Shown here one piece after another: positions 18,669 to 27,166 of a DNA stretch of 64,000 bases. Position 1 is the stretch's first letter; each line of letters begins with the position of its first letter. The notes below the pieces were generated by a model. The model worked only from the letters and a program-made list of their open reading frames with translations. It made no database searches and had not been told where the DNA came from. Both the position numbers and the translations under genes were made by a program. This DNA comes from Leptothoe spongobia TAU-MAC 1115 (GTDB taxonomy: Bacteria > Cyanobacteriota > Cyanobacteriia > Phormidesmidales > Phormidesmidaceae), in NCBI RefSeq assembly GCF_018739885.1, contig NZ_JADOES010000019.1, positions 1-64,000 of the forward strand. Reading direction: 5' to 3'.

Positions 18669-19556
18669 TTAGCGACGACGCTTTTTTTTAGTTGTTTTAG
18701 CTTTTTGAGCTGGTTTCTTGGCACCTTTAAACCGGCTGAGGGCAGCACTGGCAGCGGCCACAATCCGATTATCAGTATCTCTAAGTGCTTGTCGCAGAAA
18801 AGGGATTGCTTTAATCGAGCCTGATTCTTGCAGGGCTGTCACGGCAGCTAGGCGCACGTCAGCATTGTTGTCTTTGGTGAGTTTGCCAAGCTGAGGAACG
18901 GCGCAAACGGCCTCTTTACGATTCATGGCGGCGGCCTGGCCTAGAGCCGTTGCTGTCTGAGTTAGTTCTAAATCACGAGCGGTGTGAGCAGATTTAGAGA
19001 CAGGCGTTACAGTCGTTGGGGGGGCAGATGCTGGTGTGGCCCCATGCTGGGATGTCACCGTTAATGGTTCAGATGTGGCTTTAGGGAGATTGCTGGCCTC
19101 TGTCCAAGGATCAGGAATCGGTGTGAAGCTGCTGCCGGTGGTTGGCTGGGGGGGATCTGTAGCCTTGACAGACGGGGTAGGGGTATCTGCAATATCTTCT
19201 ATAGGTGCTGCTGCTGTATCCGCGTCTTCAGTGCTTTCCTGACTTTCTTGACTATTAATGCTGATTAAGGCTGCAATGCGGGCTTCGTATTCAGCCTCTA
19301 ATTCGGTGAGTTGTTCCTCATGGTTATCCTGGTAAAGCTCAATTTTATTGGCCAGCTGCTGTTCATAGTCAGCTTCCATTTTGGTCAGGGTTGCATTGAG
19401 GTCTTGGGCATGATCTTCCTGTAAGCGATTCAATCGGTTTAGGGATTGCTGGAGGGCATTGTCTTGACGGCGAATAATACGCTGCATTAGAAAGGCCGTT
19501 ACACCAGAGCCAATTCCTAATCCAATTAGTACGCCTATCCCTGCTTGTGTTGCCAT
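18669..19556 (-). CDS. Membrane-anchored coiled-coil protein with HEAT-like repeats
   Basis: The 295-aa protein has an N-terminal hydrophobic anchor (GIGVLIGLGIGSGVTAFLM, residues ~6-24), a Gln/Glu-rich coiled coil (~30-95), a Pro/Thr/Ala linker (~100-190), and a C-terminal pair of HEAT/PBS-lyase-like repeats: NNADVRLAAVTALQESGSIK and DTDNRIVAAASAALSRF. It ends in a Lys/Arg-rich tail that may bind nucleic acid or acidic lipid. HEAT repeats of this type occur in phycobilin lyases and many cyanobacterial scaffold proteins; with only two repeats, lyase activity is unlikely. The real function is unknown. Confidence 0.75.
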   Translation of the reverse strand: MATQAGIGVLIGLGIGSGVTAFLMQRIIRRQDNALQQSLNRLNRLQEDHAQDLNATLTKMEADYEQQLANKIELYQDNHEEQLTELEAEYEARIAALISINSQESQESTEDADTAAAPIEDIADTPTPSVKATDPPQPTTGSSFTPIPDPWTEASNLPKATSEPLTVTSQHGATPASAPPTTVTPVSKSAHTARDLELTQTATALGQAAAMNRKEAVCAVPQLGKLTKDNNADVRLAAVTALQESGSIKAIPFLRQALRDTDNRIVAAASAALSRFKGAKKPAQKAKTTKKKRRR

Positions 19557-19768
19557 AGCGGCGTTCCCTCAATTAACTCATTTCCAAGATCAGGTGGATT
19601 ATCCCCTATGATGGCAAAGTTTGACATCCGGGATGGATCCGAGATGGATATCTGTGAATGTATTACACCTCATTACACTATGTCAGCAGAATTATTTAAT
19701 ATGCTCTGCTTCAAATAATTTGCATTACCGTGTAAGTACCACTGATTTTATGAGGGAGATTAGTATCG

Positions 19769-20224
19769 TTGACTGAGGCACTTAAGTTAGACACATCAGG
19801 GACTGTAGATGTAAACCCATCAGAATATGATGAGATCGAAGCTAAGACAGACGAAAAGGCATTAGCCTTTGCCATGGCCATTGCCCATGCGGCTGATGAT
19901 CGCAAGGCTGAGGACATTGCCATTCTTCAGGTGGGTGATGCTTCCTATCTCGCCGACTATTTTGTGATTGCGACTGGATTTACCAACGTTCAGGTTCGAG
20001 CTATTGCCCGCTCCATCGAATCCACTATCGAAACCGACCATGGTCGCTCTCCCCTACGTACAGAGGGTGCTGATGAAGGTAAATGGGTGATCTATGACTA
20101 CGGTGATGTGATTGCTCACATTTTTCAACCCCGTGAACGCGAATATTACGACCTCGAAGCATTCTGGGGCCATGTCAAGCGCATTGAGTTTATTCCGACT
20201 CCCCCTGCTGGCTTGGGGCAATAG
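19769..20224 (+). CDS. rsfS: Ribosome silencing factor RsfS (Iojap family)
   Basis: The 151-aa protein starts with TTG at 19769; about 30 poorly conserved residues precede the core. The RsfS domain is clear: [40 protein letters not shown], and the closing [28 protein letters not shown]. RsfS binds L14 (uL14) and blocks 30S-50S joining under low nutrient. It is followed by the CGLD27 gene and an asparaginase, an order I recall as conserved in cyanobacteria. An ATG is absent near the core, so the exact start is uncertain. Confidence 0.95.
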   Translation: MTEALKLDTSGTVDVNPSEYDEIEAKTDEKALAFAMAIAHAADDRKAEDIAILQVGDASYLADYFVIATGFTNVQVRAIARSIESTIETDHGRSPLRTEGADEGKWVIYDYGDVIAHIFQPREREYYDLEAFWGHVKRIEFIPTPPAGLGQ

Positions 20225-20321
20225 TGCGATTGAGAAATGGTGCTCAAGCGTATAACGCTCAAGAGCATAGTGCTAAAGAATTCTGTCCTATGATGTAATT
20301 ATTCATATGTAATCATTGGCT

Positions 20322-20819
20322 ATGAAACGCTCTGCGCCTCGCTGTCCTGTTCCTGCTGAGCAGCTGCCTATTCGAGAATATGAAGAGATGCGAGAGTCTT
20401 GGTTTTACAGTTGGGGGGCTCGGGATCTACGGGGTTATGCTCTACCAGTGGTAGTCGTTTGGGGATTGAGCTGGTTAATATCGGGTCCCATTGCAGCTGT
20501 CAGCTTTTCGCCTACTCATTTTCTTAATAAGTTTTTAATGAGTGCGGCTTTGGGGGCCTTAGTGATTCCTCTACTAACGCTACTACAGCTCTACGTGGGC
20601 TGGTCCCATGTGGGGAATCGGTTACAGATTAGGGATCTGCCTTATGAGGAGTCCGGTTGGTACGATGGCCAAATATGGACAAAACCTGATGATATCTTTA
20701 AGCGCGATCGCATAATTGTTGATTACCAGATCAAGCCAATTTTGCTGCGCTTAAGAAAGACCTTTGGCATTATGTTGGGTTGCCTATTGTTTGGTATTGC
20801 CAGTTTGTCAGTATTTTGA
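20322..20819 (+). CDS. CGLD27 family protein (DUF1230)
   Basis: The 165-aa protein starts at an ATG two codons after an in-frame TTG. It contains CPVPAEQLPIREYEEM, typical of the family N-terminus, then WFYSWGARDLRGYALP. Two membrane segments follow (~39-60 and ~72-92), then RLQIRDLPYEESGWYDGQIWTKP with RDRIIVDYQIKP, and a third segment at the C-terminus. CGLD27 is conserved across the green lineage and cyanobacteria, thylakoid-associated and linked to iron or redox homeostasis in algae; its chemistry is unknown. It follows rsfS by about 100 nt on the same strand. Confidence 0.92.
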   Translation: MKRSAPRCPVPAEQLPIREYEEMRESWFYSWGARDLRGYALPVVVVWGLSWLISGPIAAVSFSPTHFLNKFLMSAALGALVIPLLTLLQLYVGWSHVGNRLQIRDLPYEESGWYDGQIWTKPDDIFKRDRIIVDYQIKPILLRLRKTFGIMLGCLLFGIASLSVF

Positions 20820-20970
20820 ACATTCTCATCAACCGAGTGATGCTCATGGAAATGGGTCAGCATTGGCATGGTTCGGATTATGAAGATGCCAACGTTGAGT
20901 CAACAGTATAATAATTTATTTGCCGATATTGCCTACTAGGCAATGTTTCTAGCTGTTTCAATCAAAATCT

Positions 20971-21924
20971 ATGCCTAGGCCAAGCCGTATCTCCACTGCT
21001 CCACTAGTGGTTCAATTGCTGAGAGAAGGGATTGTTGAGTCTGTACACCAGGTCCATGCAGCAGTGGCTGATAGTCGTGGGCGAGTCTTGTCAGTGGCAG
21101 GTGACGCCGATAATGCCAGTTTTATTCGCTCCTCACTCAAGCCATTTCAGGCAATGGCCGTGACGGCTACGGGCGCTTTAGATGCCTTTAATCTCAGCGA
21201 TAAGGATCTGGCCATTATTTGCGGCTCTCACCAAGGGCTGACTGCCCAAGCGCGGCAGGTGTTTGGGATCTTATGGCGGGCTGATTTAGAACCTACCTCT
21301 CTTCAATGCCCTGTGCCTGCTGATAAAAACAGTCCCCTGGAGCATAACTGTTCAGGTAAGCATGCAGGCATGTTGGCCGTTTGTAAGCAGCAGGGATGGG
21401 AAATTAATAGCTATCTGCAGCGCAACCACCCCTTACAAAAGCTAATTCTCAAGAGTTTTTCGGGGTTATTGGGCATGCCATCCGATGAGTTTATCTGTGC
21501 CCATGATGACTGTGGTGCCCCTACATACTTTATGCAACTACGTCAGATGTCGACACTGTATGCCAAGCTAGCGTCGGGTGAAAATCTGGAGATGGAGCGA
21601 GTAGTGCGGGCCATGACTCATCATCCAGAGATGGTTTCTGGACCTGGTGGTTTTGATACTGAGCTAATGCGTCTGACCAACGGTGAAATCTTGAGCAAGT
21701 CTGGGGCAGAAGGGATTCAATGTATCAGTCGGGTGGGTGAAGGTTTAGGCGTGGCTCTCAAAGTCGTTGATGGGGCCAAGCGAGCAAAATATGCAGCCGC
21801 TCTCCATATTTTGCGACAGCTGGGATGGCTTTCCCCTGATCATGCTGATACGTTGGCCGAAACCTATTTGAATCTGAGCGACTATAAACGCTTGGATATG
21901 GTGGGTGAGATTGCGCTGTCCTAA
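20971..21924 (+). CDS. Asparaginase (asparaginase II family, PF06089 type)
   Basis: The 317-aa protein belongs to the Rhizobium-type thermolabile L-asparaginase family, unrelated in fold to E. coli AnsA/AnsB. Evidence is the SFIRSSLKPFQAMA start, CGSHQGLTAQ, the NCSGKHAGMLA motif with the Ser-Lys pair and a Cys, AHDDCGAPTYFM, and MVSGPGGFDTELM. These positions match the known catalytic Ser-Lys tandems and zinc-site Cys of the family. It hydrolyses L-asparagine to aspartate and ammonia in the cytosol. It lies third in the rsfS-CGLD27-asparaginase run, about 150 nt after CGLD27, possibly with its own promoter. Confidence 0.92.
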   Translation: MPRPSRISTAPLVVQLLREGIVESVHQVHAAVADSRGRVLSVAGDADNASFIRSSLKPFQAMAVTATGALDAFNLSDKDLAIICGSHQGLTAQARQVFGILWRADLEPTSLQCPVPADKNSPLEHNCSGKHAGMLAVCKQQGWEINSYLQRNHPLQKLILKSFSGLLGMPSDEFICAHDDCGAPTYFMQLRQMSTLYAKLASGENLEMERVVRAMTHHPEMVSGPGGFDTELMRLTNGEILSKSGAEGIQCISRVGEGLGVALKVVDGAKRAKYAAALHILRQLGWLSPDHADTLAETYLNLSDYKRLDMVGEIALS

Positions 21925-22006
21925 AGAATTTCCGGGGATCCATCATTCTGCTGAAAAAAGGTATTGCGGTTTACACACCACCTCGCTATATTAGTAAAGC
22001 GCTCAA

Positions 22007-22083
<77 letters not shown>

Positions 22084-22090
22084 ATAAAAA

Positions 22091-22128
22091 AATAAGGACT
22101 TAAGCAAATGCTTAAGTCCTTATTTTTT
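22091..22128 (+). terminator. Rho-independent terminator of tRNA-fMet
   Basis: A 15-bp perfect stem (AATAAGGACTTAAGC at 22091-22105 with its complement at 22110-22124), 4-nt loop AAAT, and a run of T ending at 22128. Confidence 0.92.
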
Positions 22129-22167
22129 GAGAAAAAGTTCAAGCTCAGTCACTGGTGCATATCCCAG

Positions 22168-22190
22168 GGCACCCACAAGGGGATGCCCCT
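22168..22190. repeat. REP-like palindromic repeat, copy 2
   Basis: GGGCACCCACAAGGGGATGCCCCT resembles copy 1 (10754-10776) with an ATCC to ACCC change, and its tail, AGCAATTTTTACAGAATCCATT, contains the same ACAGAAT...ATCCATT words interrupted by 10 nt. Confidence 0.6.
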
Positions 22191-22245
22191 AGCAATTTTT
22201 ACAGAATCCATTCACCCATAATCCCGAAATGTTAACTTAAGTAAA

Positions 22246-22830
22246 GTGATTGCTTTGCTGGTCTTTGTTATGACGCTTGTGTTGGTTCGTCGTTTTGTTG
22301 GCCGTCTGATTTTGCCAGTTCTGTTGGCCTTTGGCTTGCTCGTGGGGCCATCAGCACCAGCCCATGCCCTGGGTGGTGAGCAAGTGCCTTTGGGGGAGCC
22401 TGCTCCTAATTTCACCTTGCCCACCAATGTTGGTGATGGAGAGATCTCCCTATCGGATTATTTAGGACAGTGGGTTGTTCTGTATTTTTACCCCAAGGAC
22501 TTTACCCCTGGTTGTACTCTAGAAGCGCAACGTTTTCAGCGGGATTTACCAGAGTTTATGGAGCGCAATGCTCAAGTGATTGGGGTGAGTGCTGACGATG
22601 TGGATAGTCACGCTGAGTTTTGTGACTCTGAAGGTCTAAAGTTTCCACTGTTGGCTGATGCTGATGGTGCGGTCAGTCGTGCTTACGGTTCTTGGATGAA
22701 ACCCATGTCCATGCGTCATACCTATTTGGTTGATCCTAACGGTACGATGCAGGAACGTTTTCTCGGTGTTCGTCCGGCGATCCATAGCCAAGAGGTTTTA
22801 ACCCGTTTGGATGAATTGCAACAGGCTTAG
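22246..22830 (+). CDS. Peroxiredoxin, PrxQ/Bcp family, with N-terminal signal or anchor
   Basis: The 194-aa protein begins at GTG 22246 (an ATG at 22270 is possible). It has a hydrophobic N-terminus (~21-40) ending APAHA-L, so it is probably exported or lumenal. The domain shows GEPAPNFTLPTNVGDGEISLSDY, VVLYFYPKDFTPGC with peroxidatic Cys90, and YGSW...MRHTYLVDPNG. The resolving Cys normally five residues after the peroxidatic one is Gln95 here; Cys126 (AEFCDSEG) could replace it, or the enzyme may be 1-Cys. It reduces peroxides with thioredoxin-type donors. It converges on sdhB across a 32-bp palindrome. Confidence 0.92.
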   Translation: MIALLVFVMTLVLVRRFVGRLILPVLLAFGLLVGPSAPAHALGGEQVPLGEPAPNFTLPTNVGDGEISLSDYLGQWVVLYFYPKDFTPGCTLEAQRFQRDLPEFMERNAQVIGVSADDVDSHAEFCDSEGLKFPLLADADGAVSRAYGSWMKPMSMRHTYLVDPNGTMQERFLGVRPAIHSQEVLTRLDELQQA

Positions 22831-22845
22831 CTTTTGACCGATTTT

Positions 22846-22877
22846 TCGTAGAGACGTTCCATGGAACGTCTCTACGA
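22846..22877. terminator. 32-bp perfect palindrome between convergent genes
   Basis: TCGTAGAGACGTTCCA and its exact reverse complement meet with no spacer. It starts 15 nt after the peroxiredoxin stop and ends 9 nt before the sdhB stop, so it may terminate both transcripts. The GTAGAGACGTTCC word is a palindromic repeat type I recall in several cyanobacterial genomes. Confidence 0.6.
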
Positions 22878-22886
22878 GGACGGCAA

Positions 22887-23624
22887 TTAAAATATGGCCT
22901 TCAGGTATTCGCGGCGCATGGTTGCGATCGCATCAATCGAAATCCCCTTGGGACAGACAGCCTGACACTCACCGTGATTAGAACAATCGCCAAATCCCTC
23001 AGCAGACATCTGCTCTGTCATCCTAAGGACTCGCTGCTGACCTTCGGGCTGACCTTGGGGGAGTAAAGCTAGGTGAGCGATCTTAGCAGCAGTGAATAGG
23101 GACGCTGATGCATTGGGGCAAGCGGCGACACAGGCTCCACAGCCAATACAGGTGGCATAATCAAAGGCCGCTTGAGCATGAGCAGGGGCCACTGGCGTAC
23201 TGTTCGCTTCTGGAGCTGATCCCGTTTTAACCGAGATAAATCCTCCAGCTGCCAGAATCCGATCAAAGGCACCACGATCTACCACCAAGTCTTTCACAAT
23301 GGGAAATGCTTCAGCTCGCCACGGTTCAATGACGATCGTATCGCCATCCTGAAAGTGTCTCATGTATAGCTGACAGGTAGCAGTCTGCTGCTGTGGCCCG
23401 TGGGCATGGCCATTGATCATCAGATTACAGGAGCCACAGATACCTTCCCTACAATCGTGATCAAACTCGATTGGCGTTTGCCCTGATAGTGTGAGCTGCT
23501 CATTTAAAAAGTCCAGCGTTTCTAAAAAGGACATATCGGAGGATACACCAGATAGCGTGTAGTTCTCCAGCTTTCCCTGCCGTTCTGGAGCATTTTGCCG
23601 CCAAACATTAAACGTTAGCTGCAT
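22887..23624 (-). CDS. sdhB: Succinate dehydrogenase/fumarate reductase iron-sulfur subunit
   Basis: The 245-aa protein has the plant-type 2Fe-2S motif DCREGICGSCNLMING followed by a more distant Cys (TATCQLYM), then two cluster motifs for the 4Fe-4S and 3Fe-4S centres: CIGCGACVAACPNAS and CSNHGECQAVCPKG. The arrangement and short length match type-B enzymes, as do the sdhC and sdhA genes 8 kb to the left. It carries electrons from the flavoprotein to heme b and quinone. It is transcribed alone. No other anchor subunit is seen. Confidence 0.95.
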   Translation of the reverse strand: MQLTFNVWRQNAPERQGKLENYTLSGVSSDMSFLETLDFLNEQLTLSGQTPIEFDHDCREGICGSCNLMINGHAHGPQQQTATCQLYMRHFQDGDTIVIEPWRAEAFPIVKDLVVDRGAFDRILAAGGFISVKTGSAPEANSTPVAPAHAQAAFDYATCIGCGACVAACPNASASLFTAAKIAHLALLPQGQPEGQQRVLRMTEQMSAEGFGDCSNHGECQAVCPKGISIDAIATMRREYLKAIF

Positions 23625-24117
23625 TTTCTTCTTTTTCCTGCCTACCGTTTAATGGTACGGTGCGTTGCCCTTGAGTGCCACCAGGCCCTGACCATCAAAA
23701 CCTTACGTTAAGCTTAAGTTTTAGTCGACTACTGCCAGATTAATGAATGGCTTGAGTGGAAAGTTGTTATCAGGAGATCTTTTAGCCATTAACGTGTCAA
23801 ATTAATGGTGCATATGCTCATGCATGATTAGAGTGTTCGCCATTTAGCCTAAATTTTACTGCCTAAATGTAGGGCTCTTGTCTCAAAACATGTTTTGTAA
23901 GCTGTTGCCCATGGTTTCGAGTTTCCGTATTTGTGCTGCAACGTCCGCAAATTTTCAGAAGAGCCTGTACTGAATTAAAACAATTTTTCTTGTAATCTCC
24001 TTATTGTCACTGGCGTCTTTTGTTACCAGTGTCATTTAGCTTTGGTATACGGGGGGCATCGTGACCGACGCTATATTTAGCGACTCAACTCAACTAAGCC
24101 AAGGTTGTCTTCTTGCC
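23625..24117. other. Intergenic region, no gene seen
   Basis: This 493-bp gap upstream of both sdhB and the PEP-CTERM gene should hold their divergent promoters. It is AT-rich. I see an imperfect CATATGCTCATGCATG motif near 23812-23827 and a CACTGG/CCAGTG inverted repeat near 24007-24034, and no open frame that looks coding. Confidence 0.5.
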
Positions 24118-24702
24118 ATGAAAAATCGTCTCTTTTTAATAGCTGTTATGACTGCTACAGTAACACTCTCTGATGCGCACGCGGCTCTTGCTGAAACTGT
24201 TTCCTATAATTTTACTGTAGATGTGCTGTCAGGACCTCTGTCAGGCGAAAGTTATATAGGCGTGACATCTGTTGATTTGACTGATCCGATCACTAATAAC
24301 GAAAATATTAAAACCACATCGATTACGTTTAGCGTTGGTGGTGTTGAGTTTACCGAGGCTGATGATGTTCAAGATATTGATGCTAACTCTCCTAGAGCAA
24401 ATTTCCAGAATGGTGAGTTTCTTGGCAACACTTATATTGTGTCTCGTCTTGGTAACAACCCAACAGAGATTCCATTAGTTCAGAATGTCTCTATCGATGG
24501 TTTTGCTATTGACAACAGTGATTTTGGTTATGTTGTGGGGGCAGATCTTTATAGAGGTACGGTCAGGTACTTTTTACCCCCTGAGTCTAATGAGGCCAAT
24601 GGGCCAACGCAATCGGTCCCCGAGCCATCAATGTGGCTCGGGCTAGCAACCATAGGTTGTACCGCAGGGTATGGTCGCCGGTTAACTCGTCGTGCTAGTT
24701 AA
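24118..24702 (+). CDS. PEP-CTERM sorting domain protein
   Basis: From the ATG at 24118 the 194-aa product has a signal peptide (MKNRLFLIAVMTATVTLSDAHAALA). Its mature part is mostly beta (VSYNFTVDVLSGPLSG, ITFSVGGVEF) and ends with VPEPSMWLGLATIGCTAGYGRRLTRR, the PEP motif, hydrophobic segment and basic tail of exosortase substrates. An exosortase (EpsH/XrtX) would cut and anchor or release it; none is in this window. A GTG at 24061 would add 19 residues that look unlike a signal peptide. The stop overlaps that of the convergent arsM gene by a few bases. Confidence 0.88.
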   Translation: MKNRLFLIAVMTATVTLSDAHAALAETVSYNFTVDVLSGPLSGESYIGVTSVDLTDPITNNENIKTTSITFSVGGVEFTEADDVQDIDANSPRANFQNGEFLGNTYIVSRLGNNPTEIPLVQNVSIDGFAIDNSDFGYVVGADLYRGTVRYFLPPESNEANGPTQSVPEPSMWLGLATIGCTAGYGRRLTRRAS

Positions 24703-25667
24703 CAACAGCCTCCTCCGTCATAAAACCAGGTAGATGGTGTTAAAACAATATCATTAGGAAAACGACTGGCCAAATTGGTGGCTGTTTTGTCGCACACCGC
24801 TAGGGGGATGCCCGGTTGCATAATGTGTCCGGCCCGATCATCCAAGTAGTCTTCGTTACCCGCATAGACGGCTGTTTTTCCCGTAAAGACACAGGCTCCA
24901 TCAGGGGGGATAGGCACTTTAAAGGCCACAGAGTCTAAACTCTCTAGTAGTAAAGGCTGGTTTAGCTTATAGGTTTCTTTGCCCAGTAAGCGGTAGGGAC
25001 GCCGAGCTCGAATTTCGACTTGGCCGAATCCGGTATCGATGAGAGCCTGAATATATTCGTTATAGGTGAGGGCTCCAGACAGACATAGGGCCCGTAACCG
25101 CTCATCTTGCTGCAGGTGCAATGGGATTGGGCGAGTCGCAATCGGATCGCTCATGACTAAGCGCCCACCAGGTTTAATCACACGATAGGCTTCTTTGAGG
25201 GCGCGGGCTAGATCGTTAGGTTCAAAAATGTTGAAGAGACAGTTCTGAGCCATGACATCGACAGAGTTGTCAGGCAGGGGCAAATTGAAGGCATCACCTT
25301 CGCGAATGTCGACAAAGCTGGTATCAAACCAGTCGTTTTCTGCTGCTGCGATGGCTAAGTTTCGCTGGGCAGCTACCCGCATGGAGTCCACAGGATCCAC
25401 TGCAATGATGGCCTGGGGGCGTCGTGAGAAATAAGAAAATTGTAAGGCTTCAATACCCCCACCAACACCAACGTAGAGAACGGTTGGATCGCCTGATAGT
25501 TCAGAGGGATGAACGGTTGTACCGCAACCATAGTTCATTTCCTGCATCAGGGTCGGTACGTTCAATCCGGGCAGCTGGAGCGGTGTGCTTTGTACACAGC
25601 AAAGTCCCACCATCGGATCTTCGGCCACGTCACTGTAGAACTTTGCTGTGGTTTCAAGGTAGCTCAT
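24699..25667 (-). CDS. arsM: Arsenite S-adenosylmethionine methyltransferase, arsenosugar-biosynthesis type ArsM
   Basis: The 322-aa protein starts FYSDVAEDPMVGLCCVQSTP with the paired Cys typical of this subgroup, then has SAM-binding motifs VLYVGVGGGIEALQFSYFSRRP (motif I) and DPVDSM, the motif VDVMAQNCLFNIF with Cys, and VIKPGGRLVMSDP. It ends GGGCC, as arsenosugar-type ArsM proteins do. It methylates arsenite to mono- and dimethyl forms that feed arsenosugar production. The usual radical-SAM partner ArsS is not adjacent here. The protein overlaps the end of the PEP-CTERM gene convergently. Confidence 0.9.
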   Translation of the reverse strand: MSYLETTAKFYSDVAEDPMVGLCCVQSTPLQLPGLNVPTLMQEMNYGCGTTVHPSELSGDPTVLYVGVGGGIEALQFSYFSRRPQAIIAVDPVDSMRVAAQRNLAIAAAENDWFDTSFVDIREGDAFNLPLPDNSVDVMAQNCLFNIFEPNDLARALKEAYRVIKPGGRLVMSDPIATRPIPLHLQQDERLRALCLSGALTYNEYIQALIDTGFGQVEIRARRPYRLLGKETYKLNQPLLLESLDSVAFKVPIPPDGACVFTGKTAVYAGNEDYLDDRAGHIMQPGIPLAVCDKTATNLASRFPNDIVLTPSTWFYDGGGCC

Positions 25668-25879
25668 GGTGTTTTCCTAGGGGAAAGAGTTAGGGGAGGA
25701 ATGTCTGATTGTAGGTGGTTAGACCGTCGTTTTGTTGATTACGTTAGGAGAAAATCATGCCGACGGCCATATCCAATGTTATTAACCCCCATGCAGCTGA
25801 AAATCTCCTGAAAATCGGCTGAACCTGTCGTGATGGTCTGTGTCTACTGCAGTTTTCTGCTGTCCTTCAATGCAGGTTT

Positions 25880-26302
25880 TCAATATAGAGATGGGGCTGC
25901 TTGGTTCACATCTAATTCAAAGCAGTAGCTCCCTTGGGGATGTTGCCAGTTTTTGGGATTGGTATTAGCGATTTTATGGGTGCTGCTATCCGTGGCGAAG
26001 TTGGCGCAGAGTTGATACTGACTATCGTCAAGTTTGGTGTACCGATAGAGTTCTTGGGTAATGGGGTCTTCGCGCTGGTCCTCAGGATCTAGGGTTTCGG
26101 GTAGGACATAGTCGTCTTGATCCTGTTTTTTCCAGTAGAGCGTATTTGCGATCGCACTCAAATCTTCTAATCGCTGTCGATCACTCATAATCAGCCGCTG
26201 TTGACCCGGCGTTCCCAATATCCAAAACCCCGCTACAGCAGCAGCGGCAACAGCTACAGTGGCCAGGGCGGCAAATGTACGGTCAAATATAGAGTGGGTC
26301 AT
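25880..26302 (-). CDS. Single-pass membrane protein, unknown function
   Basis: From the ATG at 26302 the product is 140 aa with one N-terminal membrane segment (FAALATVAVAAAAVAGFWIL) and an exported soluble part with a regular YRYTKLDDSQYQLCANFATDS pattern and a second Cys in SYCFELD. The open frame continues to 26347 and would overlap the upstream gene by 31 bp; I prefer the shorter start, which leaves a 14-nt gap. The layout (hydrophobic N-terminus, then soluble domain) resembles pseudopilin-like proteins, but no type IV prepilin motif is present. It follows the DUF5671 gene, so they are probably coexpressed. Confidence 0.7.
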   Translation of the reverse strand: MTHSIFDRTFAALATVAVAAAAVAGFWILGTPGQQRLIMSDRQRLEDLSAIANTLYWKKQDQDDYVLPETLDPEDQREDPITQELYRYTKLDDSQYQLCANFATDSSTHKIANTNPKNWQHPQGSYCFELDVNQAAPSLY

Positions 26303-26316
26303 ATTAGACAATGGAG

Positions 26317-27018
26317 TTAAATCTGAACCGGACGTCGCTGAACCCATTGGGAATAGTAGGTTAGAACGCCACCGTCAATGATCAAAATAACTAACACCTT
26401 AAGCAAAAAACGTGGGGTTAATTCACCCCGCAAAAACGATGTGAGAAAGGCCATTAATGTACCAATCCCAACCAGGGCAACCACGAGCAGAGCGATGTAA
26501 GTGAGCCACTTGCGCACACCTGAGTAGGTTTTTTCTCGATATACAGAGAGGTCTTTGAGAATTTTGCGCATGAGGAGTAGGTATACCGGATAGGCCACTA
26601 ACAGCCGTGCCAGACAGAATGCAATTTGAAATGATGAATCACCATAGGCACGGCTGAGGGGATCGGGGATCACATGATCAATCAAAATAAACCCGATTTC
26701 ACCTAAGGCTTGGGTCCACATGCCCAGGGTGACAAAGGAAAGCAAATATACGAAGGCGTCTCTTGCTGATTCCCCTTGACCGCCATGGGGAGAGGGAATA
26801 GGCATTCCCACTAGCTCTTCATAGACGACAAAATAAGCGCGCTCAATTTCGCGTTGAGGCCAGCCGAAACTCCGGAGTAGCGTGCTAATAAACTCATCAG
26901 ATGCGCCCTGGCTACGGGCTGCTGCAATGAAATTGACCAGTTCTGAACGGTTTTTGGGTTGGGTTAGGGGAGGTTCAGACGACTGATCAGATGAGTCTTG
27001 AGGGAAGTTTTGAACCAT
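26317..27018 (-). CDS. DUF5671 domain membrane protein
   Basis: The 233-aa protein has a ~65-residue soluble N-terminus with a SRSELVNFIAA...SFGWPQREIERAYFVVYEEL pattern, then four membrane segments. The DUF5671 signature AFVYLLSFVTLGMWTQALGEIGFILIDHVIPDP spans the first. The function of DUF5671 is unknown. The pair with the single-pass protein downstream recurs, as I recall, in cyanobacteria. A 12-bp inverted repeat lies directly in front of the start codon and may affect translation. Confidence 0.82.
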   Translation of the reverse strand: MVQNFPQDSSDQSSEPPLTQPKNRSELVNFIAAARSQGASDEFISTLLRSFGWPQREIERAYFVVYEELVGMPIPSPHGGQGESARDAFVYLLSFVTLGMWTQALGEIGFILIDHVIPDPLSRAYGDSSFQIAFCLARLLVAYPVYLLLMRKILKDLSVYREKTYSGVRKWLTYIALLVVALVGIGTLMAFLTSFLRGELTPRFLLKVLVILIIDGGVLTYYSQWVQRRPVQI

Positions 27019-27023
27019 ATATA

Positions 27024-27060
27024 CAGTGTTAGCGTTTACTTTTTGATTACGCTAACACTG
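27024..27060 (-). promoter_or_regulatory. 12-bp perfect inverted repeat just upstream of the DUF5671 gene
   Basis: CAGTGTTAGCGT (27024-27035) and ACGCTAACACTG (27049-27060) with a 13-nt loop. On the minus strand it sits 106 nt after the GNAT stop and 5 nt before the ATG. It can be a terminator of the GNAT gene, an operator, or a hairpin hiding the start region. Confidence 0.5.
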
Positions 27061-27113
27061 CTATTAACAGACGTTTGAGAGAGCGGATAATTCTTAATTT
27101 GAGCCTGGGGTAT

Positions 27114-27139
27114 AGGGGCATCCCCTGGGGGTGCCCTGG
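27114..27139. repeat. REP-like palindromic repeat, copy 3 (reverse orientation)
   Basis: The reverse complement reads CAGGGCACCCCCAGGGGATG then CCCC, related to the copies at 10754-10776 and 22168-22190, with CACAA replaced by CCCC in the loop. Confidence 0.5.
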
Positions 27140-27166
27140 GGGATATGAATAGGTCAAATTCTGACC

